The notes: generated by a model not told the origin, from the sequence alone. A stretch of DNA of 6,607 nucleotides from an uncultured Eubacteriales bacterium (GCA_902475455.1 CABRZO010000138.1:1-6607), one strand, 5' to 3'; positions 1 through 6,128 are shown, counted from the stretch's first letter. Numbers and translations: made by a program.

Positions 1-250
1 CCGCCGGGCCCTCGGTGGCCTGGGGCTGCTCCGCCGCCGGGTCCTGTTCCGTCCCGGCCTCATCACTGGGGGCCGCAGGCTGTTCCGCAGGCTGTTGCAC
101 CTCCGGAGCCGCCTCCGGCTCCCCGGCTTCTCCGGCGGCGGCATAGGCCGCTCCGGAAGCCGTCTCCGGTTCCGCTGCCAGCGACGCGCATGGGATCATG
201 GCGACCACCAAGGCGATAGCTGTCAAAATGGAAATCCACCTTTGCTTCAA
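1..250 (-). CDS. Secreted or surface protein with signal peptide, N-terminal part only (runs off left edge)
   Basis: Eighty-three codons are visible from a TTG start at 250-248, with no stop before the window edge. The strong Shine-Dalgarno AAGGGAGG lies 8 bases upstream (266-259). The protein begins LKQRWISILTAIALVVAM (first residue read as Met): a positive n-region (K2, R4), a hydrophobic core at about residues 6-19, and a likely signal peptidase I site around A25-A26 before E27 (context ASLAAE). From about residue 27 the chain is low-complexity and rich in Ala, Pro, Glu and Gln, with QPAEQPAAP-like units, as in the linkers of clostridial surface proteins. No folded domain or enzyme motif is visible, so the function is unknown. 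The operon terminator at 591-550 separates it from the phosphonate genes, so it is probably an independent transcription unit. The TTG start could make automatic callers miss it or choose a wrong frame. Confidence 0.82.
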   Translation of the reverse strand, partial: MKQRWISILTAIALVVAMIPCASLAAEPETASGAAYAAAGEAGEPEAAPEVQQPAEQPAAPSDEAGTEQDPAAEQPQATEGPA

Positions 251-258
251 AACAAAAA

Positions 259-266
259 CCTCCCTT
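259..266 (-). promoter_or_regulatory. Ribosome binding site that decides the TTG start
   Basis: AAGGGAGG on the minus strand is 8 bases from the TTG at 250-248. The other nearby TTG (255-253) meets a TGA two codons later, so only the 250 start opens the frame that encodes a signal peptide. Confidence 0.8.
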
Positions 267-274
267 AACTGGTC

Positions 275-310
275 TCGCAGGAGGCGGGGGCCTTTCCCCC
301 GCTCCTGCGA
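275..310 (-). other. Strong leader hairpin upstream of the secreted-protein gene
   Basis: The arms TCGCAGGAGGCGGGGG (275-290) and CCCCCGCTCCTGCGA (296-310) pair over 15 bp with one bulged base around a 5-base loop. The hairpin ends 8 bases before the Shine-Dalgarno on the minus strand. No T-run follows it directly, so it does not look like a standard terminator. It may stabilise the mRNA or affect ribosome access. Confidence 0.65.
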
Positions 311-327
311 GCGTGTCAATTGATGCC

Positions 328-361
328 AGAAGGGCTCGTCCAAATGGGGGGAGCGCCCTCT
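328..361 (-). other. First leader hairpin of the secreted-protein gene
   Basis: AGAAGGGCTC (328-337) pairs with GAGCGCCCTCT (351-361) over about 10 bp, with one bulged base and one G-T pair, around a 13-base loop. If the promoter proposed at 371-398 is right, this stem starts within a few bases of the mRNA 5' end, a position where hairpins often protect against decay. It lies immediately 5' of the second hairpin at 275-310. Confidence 0.5.
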
Positions 362-370
362 GTGCTAACC

Positions 371-398
371 ATAGTAATTCAGAACGCAGATAAATCAA
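371..398 (-). promoter_or_regulatory. Candidate sigma-A promoter for the secreted-protein gene
   Basis: On the minus strand TTGATT (398-393) and TACTAT (376-371) are separated by 16 bases; each matches the consensus at 4 of 6 positions. Transcription would start near 364, giving a leader of about 115 bases with two hairpins. The A/T-phased tract lies just upstream. Only weak consensus supports the site, but the position fits. Confidence 0.4.
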
Positions 399-403
399 GA
401 GGT

Positions 404-423
404 TTCGGTCCTTTTTAACCGAA
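404..423. repeat. Short inverted repeat upstream of the candidate -35
   Basis: TTCGGT (404-409) and ACCGAA (418-423) form a 6-bp inverted repeat around an 8-base A/T-rich spacer, 5 bases upstream of the proposed -35. It could be an operator half-site pair. Six-base arms may also arise by chance. Confidence 0.25.
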
Positions 424-433
424 CATTTTAAGG

Positions 434-496
434 CTTTTAATTCCGTTTAATTCACGATTTTTTCGTTTAATAAAACTTTTTTCGAATTTTAATTTT
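434..496. promoter_or_regulatory. Helically phased A/T tracts (possible bent DNA or UP element)
   Basis: CTTTTAAT begins at 434, and CGTTTAAT begins at 444 and again at 464. A CGATTTTTT tract begins at 455, and AATTTTAATTTT follows at 485-496. Starts at 434, 444, 455 and 464 are spaced about one helical turn apart, as in intrinsically curved promoters. The tract is strikingly A/T-rich against the GC-rich surroundings and lies directly upstream of the candidate promoter at 371-398. No coding potential is seen here. Confidence 0.45.
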
Positions 497-549
497 GCAC
501 TCCCTGCCTTCCCCCCCTTTCCTTCTAGGGCTCTCATCGCCTGCAACGG

Positions 550-591
550 AAAAAACCGGGCCCACCTCTCTCTTGAGAGGTGGGCCCGGTT
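550..591 (-). terminator. Intrinsic terminator of the aminoethylphosphonate operon
   Basis: A perfect 17-bp inverted repeat (554-570 with 575-591) encloses the 4-base loop TCTT. Read on the minus strand, the GC-rich stem runs into six T residues (555-550, two of them in the stem). It starts 47 bases after the phnX stop codon. On the plus strand only a poor T-run follows, so it works mainly in the minus direction. Bases 251-638 hold no other gene: they consist of this terminator and the upstream region of the secreted-protein gene. Confidence 0.93.
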
Positions 592-638
592 CCATGATTT
601 TACAGGCAAGAATGTTTTCGGGTATTTCCTTTCCCGTT

Positions 639-1424
639 TTACAGGGTGCCGCACCCCAGCGCGGAAACCAAGTCCGGCAGCTGGGACAGATTCTGTATGA
701 CAAACTGGGCCCCCGCCTCACGGAAGCTGCGCTCCACCTTGCGGCAGGCCGCCTCCCGCTCCTCCGGGGACAGGGCCTCATACTCCTGCTGACTCAGGCC
801 CAGCTCGGAGCTGCCTTCCACCACCCCGGCGGTCCAGACGCCGGCGTTGAGTCCCTCTTTGATGTCGGAGATGGTATCTCCCACCTTGATCACATTCCGG
901 ACGGAGGAGATTCCCAAGGCTTTCAGATTGGCAAAGATCATATAGGGGGCAGGCCGGCCCACGCCGTCCACCCCATCGGGGCTGATCCAGCAATCCGGGG
1001 CATAGCCCTGCTCCGCCGCTTTGGAGACTACAATCTCCATCATGGCGTCGGTATAGCCGGTGGTGGAGCCGATCTTCAACCCCATCTCCCGCAGTCTGGC
1101 GGCAGTCTCCACCGCGAAGGGCTTGGGGGCTGCATATCGATCCAAAATAGAGAACAGCTTGGGCTCAAACTGGCCGTACACCGCATCCACATCCTGCTCT
1201 CCGGGCTCATGGCCGTGGACCCGCTTCCACTCCCCGGCGATGCGCTGCATCTGCAGCATGGTGCGGATGTGGTCCCGCTTCAGCATTCCCATGGGCTTGC
1301 GGGTCTCTTCCATGGTGACGGACACGCCGTAATGGGCGAAGGCCTCCATAAAGGCCTGCACCGGAGCAAAACAGCCATAGTCTACCGTAGTTCCCGCCCA
1401 GTCAAGAATCACCGCTTCTATCAT
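639..1424 (-). CDS. phnX: Phosphonoacetaldehyde hydrolase (phosphonatase)
   Basis: This HAD-superfamily enzyme hydrolyses the C-P bond of phosphonoacetaldehyde to acetaldehyde and phosphate in the cytoplasm, the second step of AEP breakdown. The 261-residue length is normal for PhnX. It opens with MIEAVILDWAGTTVDYG, with the nucleophile Asp8 in DWAGT, which is diagnostic of PhnX. The cap domain carries Lys49 in RKPMGMLKRDH, the Schiff-base lysine; the Asp-to-Lys distance of 41 equals that of the Bacillus cereus enzyme (Asp12, Lys53). The SSTGY-type motif (GSTTGYT, 119-125), GRP (156-158) and the acidic metal-binding motif VGDTISD (Asp183, Asp187) follow, then GSSELGL at 204-210. The ATG overlaps the phnW stop by four bases (ATGA), and its ribosome binding site (GGAG, 8 bases upstream) lies inside phnW, which suggests translational coupling. 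No key residue is missing. Confidence 0.97.
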   Translation of the reverse strand: MIEAVILDWAGTTVDYGCFAPVQAFMEAFAHYGVSVTMEETRKPMGMLKRDHIRTMLQMQRIAGEWKRVHGHEPGEQDVDAVYGQFEPKLFSILDRYAAPKPFAVETAARLREMGLKIGSTTGYTDAMMEIVVSKAAEQGYAPDCWISPDGVDGVGRPAPYMIFANLKALGISSVRNVIKVGDTISDIKEGLNAGVWTAGVVEGSSELGLSQQEYEALSPEEREAACRKVERSFREAGAQFVIQNLSQLPDLVSALGCGTL

Positions 1425-2527
1425 GCGATCTGCTCCTTTCTCTCCTTCAGGAAGGCGGCAATGATGCCGGTGAGCTTTTCAATGTCCTCCGGGTAAATCT
1501 CTCCGATGTTGCCGATGCGGAAGGTATCCAGTTCGGTGAGCTTTCCGGGATAGATGGCGTAGCCCCGCTCCTTGATATAATGATAGAAATCGGAGAATTG
1601 GAAAGACACACCGGCGGGATAAAAGAACGTGGTAATGATGGGGCCCTGGTGGCTGCCGTCAATGTAGGTGGCAAAGCCCATGGACCGCATTTTTTCAATC
1701 AGCAGCCGGTTATTCTCCCCATAGCGGCGGCTGCGGGCGGGAATGCCGCCCTCCTCCGCCAGTTCGTCCAGCGCCTTGGAGAAGGCCAGCACCACATGGG
1801 TGGGAGAGGTGAAGCGCCACTTGCCGTCCTTCTCCATCTCCTTCCACTGATCCAGCAGGTCCAGCGAGAGGGAACGGGTCTTGCCCTCGCTGGCCAGCAG
1901 CTTGTCCCGGCGGCACAGGATGAAGGAGAACCCGGGCACCCCCTGAATGCACTTGTTGGCGCTGGACACCAGGAAGTCGATTCCCCAGTCGGCCACAGGA
2001 ATGTCTACCCCGCCGAAGGAGGACATGGCGTCCACAATAAAGGTTCTGCCCGCGTCACGGACCACCTTGCCCACCGACTGGATGTCGTTGAGAATGCCAC
2101 TGGTGGTCTCGCTGTGGACCATGGCCACATGGGTGATGGCGGGATCCTGCTCCAACAGTCTGGCCACATGGGCGGCGTCGGGCACCTTGTCATAGTCCTG
2201 GACATAGTGAACATAGGGAACCCGGCTGTGGGCGCAGATATCGGTCATTCGCTTTCCGTAAGCGCCATTGGAGCAGATGAGCACCTTATCCTGGTCCCCC
2301 ACCACACTGGTGAGCACACTCTCCACCCCAAAGGTGCCGCTGCCCTGCATCAGCACGGCGGTGTAGTCATCCTCGGAGACATGGGCCAGCTCCAGCAGCT
2401 GGCGGCGGATCTTCTGGGTCACCACTTTGTAGTCGTCATCCCAGGTGCAGCGGTCCACCATCATCTCCCCCTTCACCGTGTCGGTGGTGGTGAGGGGGCC
2501 GGGGGTCAGCAATTTGTAAGTATTCAT
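1421..2527 (-). CDS. phnW: 2-Aminoethylphosphonate:pyruvate aminotransferase
   Basis: This PLP-dependent class V (fold type I) aminotransferase converts AEP plus pyruvate to phosphonoacetaldehyde plus alanine and supplies the substrate for PhnX. The 368-residue protein starts MNTYKLLTPGPLTT, the family N-terminus. Visible motifs are QGSGTFGVES (61-70), which helps bind the PLP phosphate, SNGAYGKR (86-93), HSETTSG (138-144), Asp166 in VDAMSSFGG, and the PLP-binding Lys192 in SSANKCIQG. Arg337 in TFRIGNIGE matches the C-terminal substrate carboxylate-binding arginine of the Salmonella enzyme. The start at 2527 is chosen because AAAGGAG lies 9 bases upstream and homologous sequence begins there; an upstream extension to 2596 would overlap the preceding gene. 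The gene begins 19 bases after the binding-protein stop and overlaps phnX by four bases. Confidence 0.97.
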   Translation of the reverse strand: MNTYKLLTPGPLTTTDTVKGEMMVDRCTWDDDYKVVTQKIRRQLLELAHVSEDDYTAVLMQGSGTFGVESVLTSVVGDQDKVLICSNGAYGKRMTDICAHSRVPYVHYVQDYDKVPDAAHVARLLEQDPAITHVAMVHSETTSGILNDIQSVGKVVRDAGRTFIVDAMSSFGGVDIPVADWGIDFLVSSANKCIQGVPGFSFILCRRDKLLASEGKTRSLSLDLLDQWKEMEKDGKWRFTSPTHVVLAFSKALDELAEEGGIPARSRRYGENNRLLIEKMRSMGFATYIDGSHQGPIITTFFYPAGVSFQFSDFYHYIKERGYAIYPGKLTELDTFRIGNIGEIYPEDIEKLTGIIAAFLKERKEQIA

Positions 2528-2546
2528 AATCAGAAGCTCCTTTCCA

Positions 2547-3545
2547 TCAGCCCTTGGCCGCCTCGGAGAGCTGCTGATGCTCCTGGAACAGCTCAAAGGT
2601 CAAAGCCTCGTCAAATACGGAGGGGTTGGCGGACTGGTTGGCGGGATCGGCGGTCTCGCCCTCATAGAGGGGGTTGGGGTAGGTCTGAAGCAGCTCTTCC
2701 CGGCCATTCTCGATGATGCACTGGGCCATCTCCATGGCCAGGGAATTGGTATCCTCCCCCTTATCCAGTACAGCCACCGACTCGGTCAGAGAGAAGTTGC
2801 CCTCAGCGGGGTCCACATAGTCGATGGGCAGACCCTCCGCCTTGTCGGCCACCGCCTGGTGGCGCAGGCCGAAGCCGATGGCCACCTCGCCGGCCCGGCA
2901 CAGCTTCAGCGGACCGGAGCCGGAGGTCTCAATGTGGGCGCCGCAGTTTTCATAGATGCCGGCCAAAACCTCCTGGGCCTCTTCCTCCCCATAGGCATCC
3001 ACCAGGGCCTGGATCAGCAGCCAGGCAGTGGAGGAGGACTGAATATCGGTGACCGCCACCTGGCCGGCATAGACCGGGTCCGCCAGGTCCTTCAGGCTGG
3101 TGGGGACAGGCAGCCCCTCAGACTCCATCAGCTCTGTGTTCAGGATGATGGCCCCCTCCTGGGAGGTGATGGGGGCGGTGTAGTCGGGCACCTCCGTCAG
3201 GGTGTCCACCTCAAAGTCCAGGGGCAGGAACATGTTGTTCTGCTCCTGGGCGCTCTGGAGATAGAAGGTGCTCATAGTCACCAGGTCGGCCTCCAGATCG
3301 GTGCCCTCGGCCAGCAGCTTGCCGCCCAGTTCCGAGGTACCATAGGTCTGGAAGATATACTTGCCTTCATAGCCGTTGCTGTCCAGGGCGTTCTGCATGG
3401 CGGCCACCGCCTCTTCATCGGCGTTGGAGTAAATCACTACCTGCTCTTCTTTCCCGCCGGTGCCGGAGGCTCCCCCGCAGCCGGTCAGCGTGCACAGGCT
3501 CAGGGCCACAGCCAGGCCCAGGGCAATCCATTTTTTATGTTTCAT
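2547..3545 (-). CDS. ABC transporter substrate-binding lipoprotein, probably for 2-aminoethylphosphonate (PhnS-like)
   Basis: This is an extracytoplasmic lipoprotein that would capture AEP outside the membrane and hand it to the permease. The 332-residue protein has a basic start (MKHKKW), a hydrophobic core at about 7-20, and the lipobox LTGC with lipidated Cys23, then a GGASGTGG flexible linker. The mature part begins QVVIYSNADEEAV, the typical first strand of the iron(III)/AEP type of periplasmic binding protein. It includes SGSGPLKLCRAGEVAIGF (about 208-225), which resembles the SGSG...GEVAVG region of that family. AAGGAAGG lies 8 bases before the ATG at 3545. Between its permease and phnW, AEP is the obvious ligand, but specificity is inferred from context. 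An iron(III) or other small phosphonate binder is the main alternative. Confidence 0.9.
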   Translation of the reverse strand: MKHKKWIALGLAVALSLCTLTGCGGASGTGGKEEQVVIYSNADEEAVAAMQNALDSNGYEGKYIFQTYGTSELGGKLLAEGTDLEADLVTMSTFYLQSAQEQNNMFLPLDFEVDTLTEVPDYTAPITSQEGAIILNTELMESEGLPVPTSLKDLADPVYAGQVAVTDIQSSSTAWLLIQALVDAYGEEEAQEVLAGIYENCGAHIETSGSGPLKLCRAGEVAIGFGLRHQAVADKAEGLPIDYVDPAEGNFSLTESVAVLDKGEDTNSLAMEMAQCIIENGREELLQTYPNPLYEGETADPANQSANPSVFDEALTFELFQEHQQLSEAAKG

Positions 3546-3563
3546 AACTTGATCCTTCCTTTT

Positions 3564-5204
3564 TTACTTGGTTTTGGTGGGGCGTGCCCGTCTGGATTTC
3601 AGATTGGCCAGCCAGGAGAACAGCCCTTTGGCCGCCAGATTGGTGGCCAAAATCAACAGCGACAACACAAACACTTCATTGAAGCGATTGACGTACTGAA
3701 GCTGCTTGATCATGGTGGTGAGAACCATGGTGCGGGCTCCGGCAATGAAGATCAGAGCGCTGATGGTCACCATGGAGTTGATAAAGTAATAGCTGAATAC
3801 CTCAATGAGGCTGGACAGAGCATTGGGGGTAACCACCCTCAGAATGGTTTTCAGCCAGCTGTCCCCCATGAGCATGGCGGTGGTCTCCCACCCGGCATTC
3901 ATTTTGGACAGTGCGTTCTTCATCATCAGGTAAGGGGTGGAAAAGTAGTGCACGATGTTGCACAAGATCATGAGCACCAGCGTGTTTTGCAGGCTGGTCC
4001 CGGAGAAGACAAACAGGTAGGCCACACCGAGCACCATGCCGGGAATGGCGTTGGTCACCAGGGCAATGCTCTCGATGGTCCGCTTATAGCCCCGGCCCAA
4101 GGTGCTGCGGGCGGTGATCAGGGCGGCGCCGTAGGCCACCAGGGTTCCCGCGGCGGCGGTCAGCAGCGCCATCAACAGCGAGTGGCCGTAGGCCCCCAAC
4201 AGGCTGCTGTCGGAAACAACCGCCTGGACATGCTCCAGGGAAAAGCCCGTCTGATAGGGCCACTCCTCCACCAGGGGCACCACGAAAATAACGGCGAATA
4301 TGGCCAAAATGCCCAGGGAGAGGGCGGCGCTGGACAGCCCCCAGCCCGTGTCCCGCAGTGCGTTTTTCCGCAGCTCCGCCTGGGAGATCCGGTTATAACG
4401 GATGTTAAACCGCTCCAGCAGCTGAAGGATGCAAATGCTGCCGATGGATGGGACCAGCATCATCATGGCGATGACCGCCCCCCGATGGAAGTCTGGAATG
4501 CCCCCCAGCATCTGGTTGTACAGCAGCGTGGCAATCACCTCATAGCCGCCGCCCACCGAGGCGGGAATGCCAAAATCGGTGAAACACAGGAAGAAAGCCT
4601 GTATGATGGCTCCGGCAAAGGTTCCCATCAGCGGCCGCAGCACAGCGATCCAGAAGGTGGACAGGGGGCCGTCTCCCATGACCTTGGAAACCGTAAGGGT
4701 CTTTTTATCCACAAACCCCATGGTGTTGTGAATCAAAAGGAATGCCACCGGGACGGTGTAAATGACATAACCCACCATCAGCCCAAAAAAGCCATAGAGA
4801 TCAAACAGCTGCCGTCCCAGCAGACGGGTCAGCAATCCCTGCTTTCCAAAGGAATAGATGATGGCAAACCCGTAGGTGATGGTAGGCAAAAACATGGGCA
4901 GCGTGGCCACAGCGATGATCAGCCGCTTACTCCACCCGGGCAGGCAGGTGTAGTGCACCGCATAGGCCAACAGAAAGGCAATCAGGGTGGCCACCGCCGC
5001 CGATGCCGTGGCAACGGCAAAGCTGTTGCCCAGGGCGGGCAGGAATCCCTTCTGGGTCAGCACCGAGGCGTAAAACGCGCCGGTCAGTCCGCCATCCCAC
5101 AGAGACTTTCCCAACAGAATCAAAATCGGGCCGGCCAGGAAAACGGCAAACAGGGCCACAATGACGGCAAAAATCAGCTTTAGTTCACGATTGGTCCGTG
5201 TCAT
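3564..5204 (-). CDS. ABC transporter permease with two fused membrane domains, probably for 2-aminoethylphosphonate (PhnU2-like)
   Basis: This integral membrane protein would form the whole transport channel for the importer. At 546 residues it holds two permease (BPD_transp_1-type) domains in tandem, so one polypeptide replaces the usual homo- or heterodimer. About 12 hydrophobic segments are visible, at roughly 11-31, 60-83, 94-118, 137-158, 194-214 and 243-263 in the first half and 292-312, 341-363, 380-400, 405-425, 463-487 and 511-530 in the second. Each half has an EAA-type cytoplasmic loop that contacts the ATPase: SKVMGDGPLSTFW near 173-185 and TTAMLMGDSWLKT near 441-453. The tail SRRARPTKTK is basic. 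Length and architecture fit the fused permeases of AEP and iron(III) transporters. AAGGGG overlaps the ATPase stop codon, and the gap is only 9 bases, which suggests translational coupling. Confidence 0.92.
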   Translation of the reverse strand: MTRTNRELKLIFAVIVALFAVFLAGPILILLGKSLWDGGLTGAFYASVLTQKGFLPALGNSFAVATASAAVATLIAFLLAYAVHYTCLPGWSKRLIIAVATLPMFLPTITYGFAIIYSFGKQGLLTRLLGRQLFDLYGFFGLMVGYVIYTVPVAFLLIHNTMGFVDKKTLTVSKVMGDGPLSTFWIAVLRPLMGTFAGAIIQAFFLCFTDFGIPASVGGGYEVIATLLYNQMLGGIPDFHRGAVIAMMMLVPSIGSICILQLLERFNIRYNRISQAELRKNALRDTGWGLSSAALSLGILAIFAVIFVVPLVEEWPYQTGFSLEHVQAVVSDSSLLGAYGHSLLMALLTAAAGTLVAYGAALITARSTLGRGYKRTIESIALVTNAIPGMVLGVAYLFVFSGTSLQNTLVLMILCNIVHYFSTPYLMMKNALSKMNAGWETTAMLMGDSWLKTILRVVTPNALSSLIEVFSYYFINSMVTISALIFIAGARTMVLTTMIKQLQYVNRFNEVFVLSLLILATNLAAKGLFSWLANLKSRRARPTKTK

Positions 5205-5213
5205 AGGTTCCCC

Positions 5214-5984
5214 TTATCCCGCCTGGACGGCCAGCGTGGGGCGGTCTCCAAACAGGGCGTAAATGTTGTTGCGCTTGATCTCCAGCTGATTCAGAATAAA
5301 CTTGCGTACAAAATCGTTTTGAGGCTGATGGACGATCTCCTCAGGCCTGGCGTATTGGGAAATCCTGCCCCCCTCAATAATCAGCACCCGGTCAGAGAGG
5401 GTCAGCGCCTCCTCCGGGTCGTGGGTGACGATAATGGTGGTCAGATGATACTCCCGGGCAATGGTCTTGATGCGATCCTTGATGGACTCTTTGATCACCC
5501 CGTCCAGCGCAGACAAGGGCTCATCCAACAGCAGAATACGGGGTTTCATCACCATGGTCCGGGCCAGGGCCACCCGCTGCTTCTGGCCGCCGGAGAGTTG
5601 GTCAATCCGCTTGTTCAAATGCTCCCGCAGTCCCAGCAGGTCGATCAGCTCCTCCACCTCGTCCTTGGTGGAAATCCCCGGCTTGTTGCGCAGGCCGTAG
5701 GTGATGTTCTGGGCAACGTTGAGATTGGGAAACAGGGCATAGTCCTGAAAGACAATGTTGAAGCCCCGTTTTTCCATGGGGGTGTGGGTCAGCTCCTGCC
5801 CGTCGTAGCGGATCTCACCGCTATCGGCATCCACAATGCCCAAAATAAGATTCAACAGCGTGGTCTTTCCGCAGCCGGAGGGCCCCAGAATGGATACAAT
5901 CTCTCCGTCCTCCACCTGCAGGGAAATGTCCTTCAGTACCGGCACACCGTCAAACGATTTCTGGATATGATCCAGTTCCAGCAT
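5214..5984 (-). CDS. ABC transporter ATP-binding protein, probably for 2-aminoethylphosphonate import
   Basis: This cytoplasmic ATPase would energise the importer. All nucleotide-binding motifs are intact in the 256-residue protein: Walker A GPSGCGKT (34-41), Q-loop Gln80 in VFQDYALFPN, signature LSGGQKQR (130-137), Walker B ILLLDEP (150-156), D-loop SALD (158-161) and H-loop His188 in VTHDPEEA. It stops about 70 residues after the H-loop, so it lacks the C-terminal TOBE/MOP regulatory domain of longer sugar and iron-type ATPases (about 350 residues). The start at 5984 is chosen because GGAG lies 8 bases upstream and the family N-terminus MLELDHIQKSFDG begins there. A TTG at 6023 would add 13 residues but lacks a clear ribosome binding site. 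It is the first gene of the operon. Confidence 0.94.
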   Translation of the reverse strand: MLELDHIQKSFDGVPVLKDISLQVEDGEIVSILGPSGCGKTTLLNLILGIVDADSGEIRYDGQELTHTPMEKRGFNIVFQDYALFPNLNVAQNITYGLRNKPGISTKDEVEELIDLLGLREHLNKRIDQLSGGQKQRVALARTMVMKPRILLLDEPLSALDGVIKESIKDRIKTIAREYHLTTIIVTHDPEEALTLSDRVLIIEGGRISQYARPEEIVHQPQNDFVRKFILNQLEIKRNNIYALFGDRPTLAVQAG

Positions 5985-6024
5985 AAATACAGCTCCTCTC
6001 TCGGGATGAATCTTGCGTTTCAAG

Positions 6025-6048
6025 TGTCGCCGCAGCTTTCCGGCGACA
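6025..6048. repeat. Perfect inverted repeat in the leader of the transporter operon
   Basis: TGTCGCCG (6025-6032) and CGGCGACA (6041-6048) form perfect 8-bp arms around an 8-base spacer. It sits between the candidate promoter and the ATPase start, with its near edge 41 bases from the ATG. It could be a DNA operator or an RNA hairpin in the 5' leader. GC-rich perfect arms make chance less likely, but no partner site was found. Confidence 0.5.
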
Positions 6049-6082
6049 GCGTTATGCTACCAAATTTCCCGTTGAGGGAACA

Positions 6083-6106
6083 ACCACAAACAGTTTAAGT
6101 TTTGGT
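6083..6106. promoter_or_regulatory. Imperfect palindrome over the candidate -10, possible regulator operator
   Basis: On the minus strand the site has the form ACCAnAA-N10-TTnTGGT, a 24-base dyad with 6 of 7 outer positions symmetric. It straddles the proposed -10 at 6092-6097, where a bound repressor would block RNA polymerase. A role for the neighbouring RpiR-like protein is inference. Confidence 0.3.
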
Positions 6107-6120
6107 AAGCAAAGCGTAAA
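6092..6120 (-). promoter_or_regulatory. Candidate sigma-A promoter of the aminoethylphosphonate operon
   Basis: On the minus strand TTTACG (6120-6115) and TAAACT (6097-6092) are 17 bases apart, each with 4 of 6 consensus matches. It begins just past the T-run of the upstream terminator and would give a leader of about 100 bases. A weaker alternative in the same region is TTGTTC (6083-6078) with TAGCAT (6059-6054) and an 18-base spacer. A promoter must lie between 6129 and 5985 unless the terminator is read through. Confidence 0.4.
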
Positions 6121-6128
6121 AAAGCCTC

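Noticed and set aside
314..319. Perfect -35 hexamer TTGACA on the minus strand
   Set aside because: The region 16-18 bases downstream is the GC-rich hairpin at 275-310 and has no -10 element, so it is not a convincing promoter.
63..398. Minus-strand open frame overlapping the start of the secreted-protein gene
   Set aside because: It begins at a TTG inside the candidate promoter, runs through both leader hairpins, has no ribosome binding site, and ends at 63. The frame from 250 has a strong ribosome binding site and a signal peptide.
2528..2596. Upstream extension of phnW to 2596
   Set aside because: It overlaps the end of the binding-protein gene. The extra 23 residues are Ser/Arg-rich with no homology to PhnW, and the ATG at 2527 has a proper ribosome binding site.
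495..2716. Other plus-strand open frames opposite phnX and phnW (495-1496 and 1580-2716)
   Set aside because: Same reason: low-complexity Gly/His/Leu-rich translations exactly opposite well-identified genes, and the first one also crosses the operon terminator.
2577..5183. Very long plus-strand open frame (868 codons) antisense to the binding protein and permease
   Set aside because: It lies opposite two genes with clear family motifs. Its product is a Gly/His/Gln-rich string with no domain, as expected for the complement of GC-rich coding sequence, and no ribosome binding site or promoter supports it.
5985..6023. Longer ATPase start at 6023 (TTG, 13 extra residues)
   Set aside because: No good ribosome binding site precedes it, while GGAG sits 8 bases before the ATG at 5984, where the family N-terminus begins.
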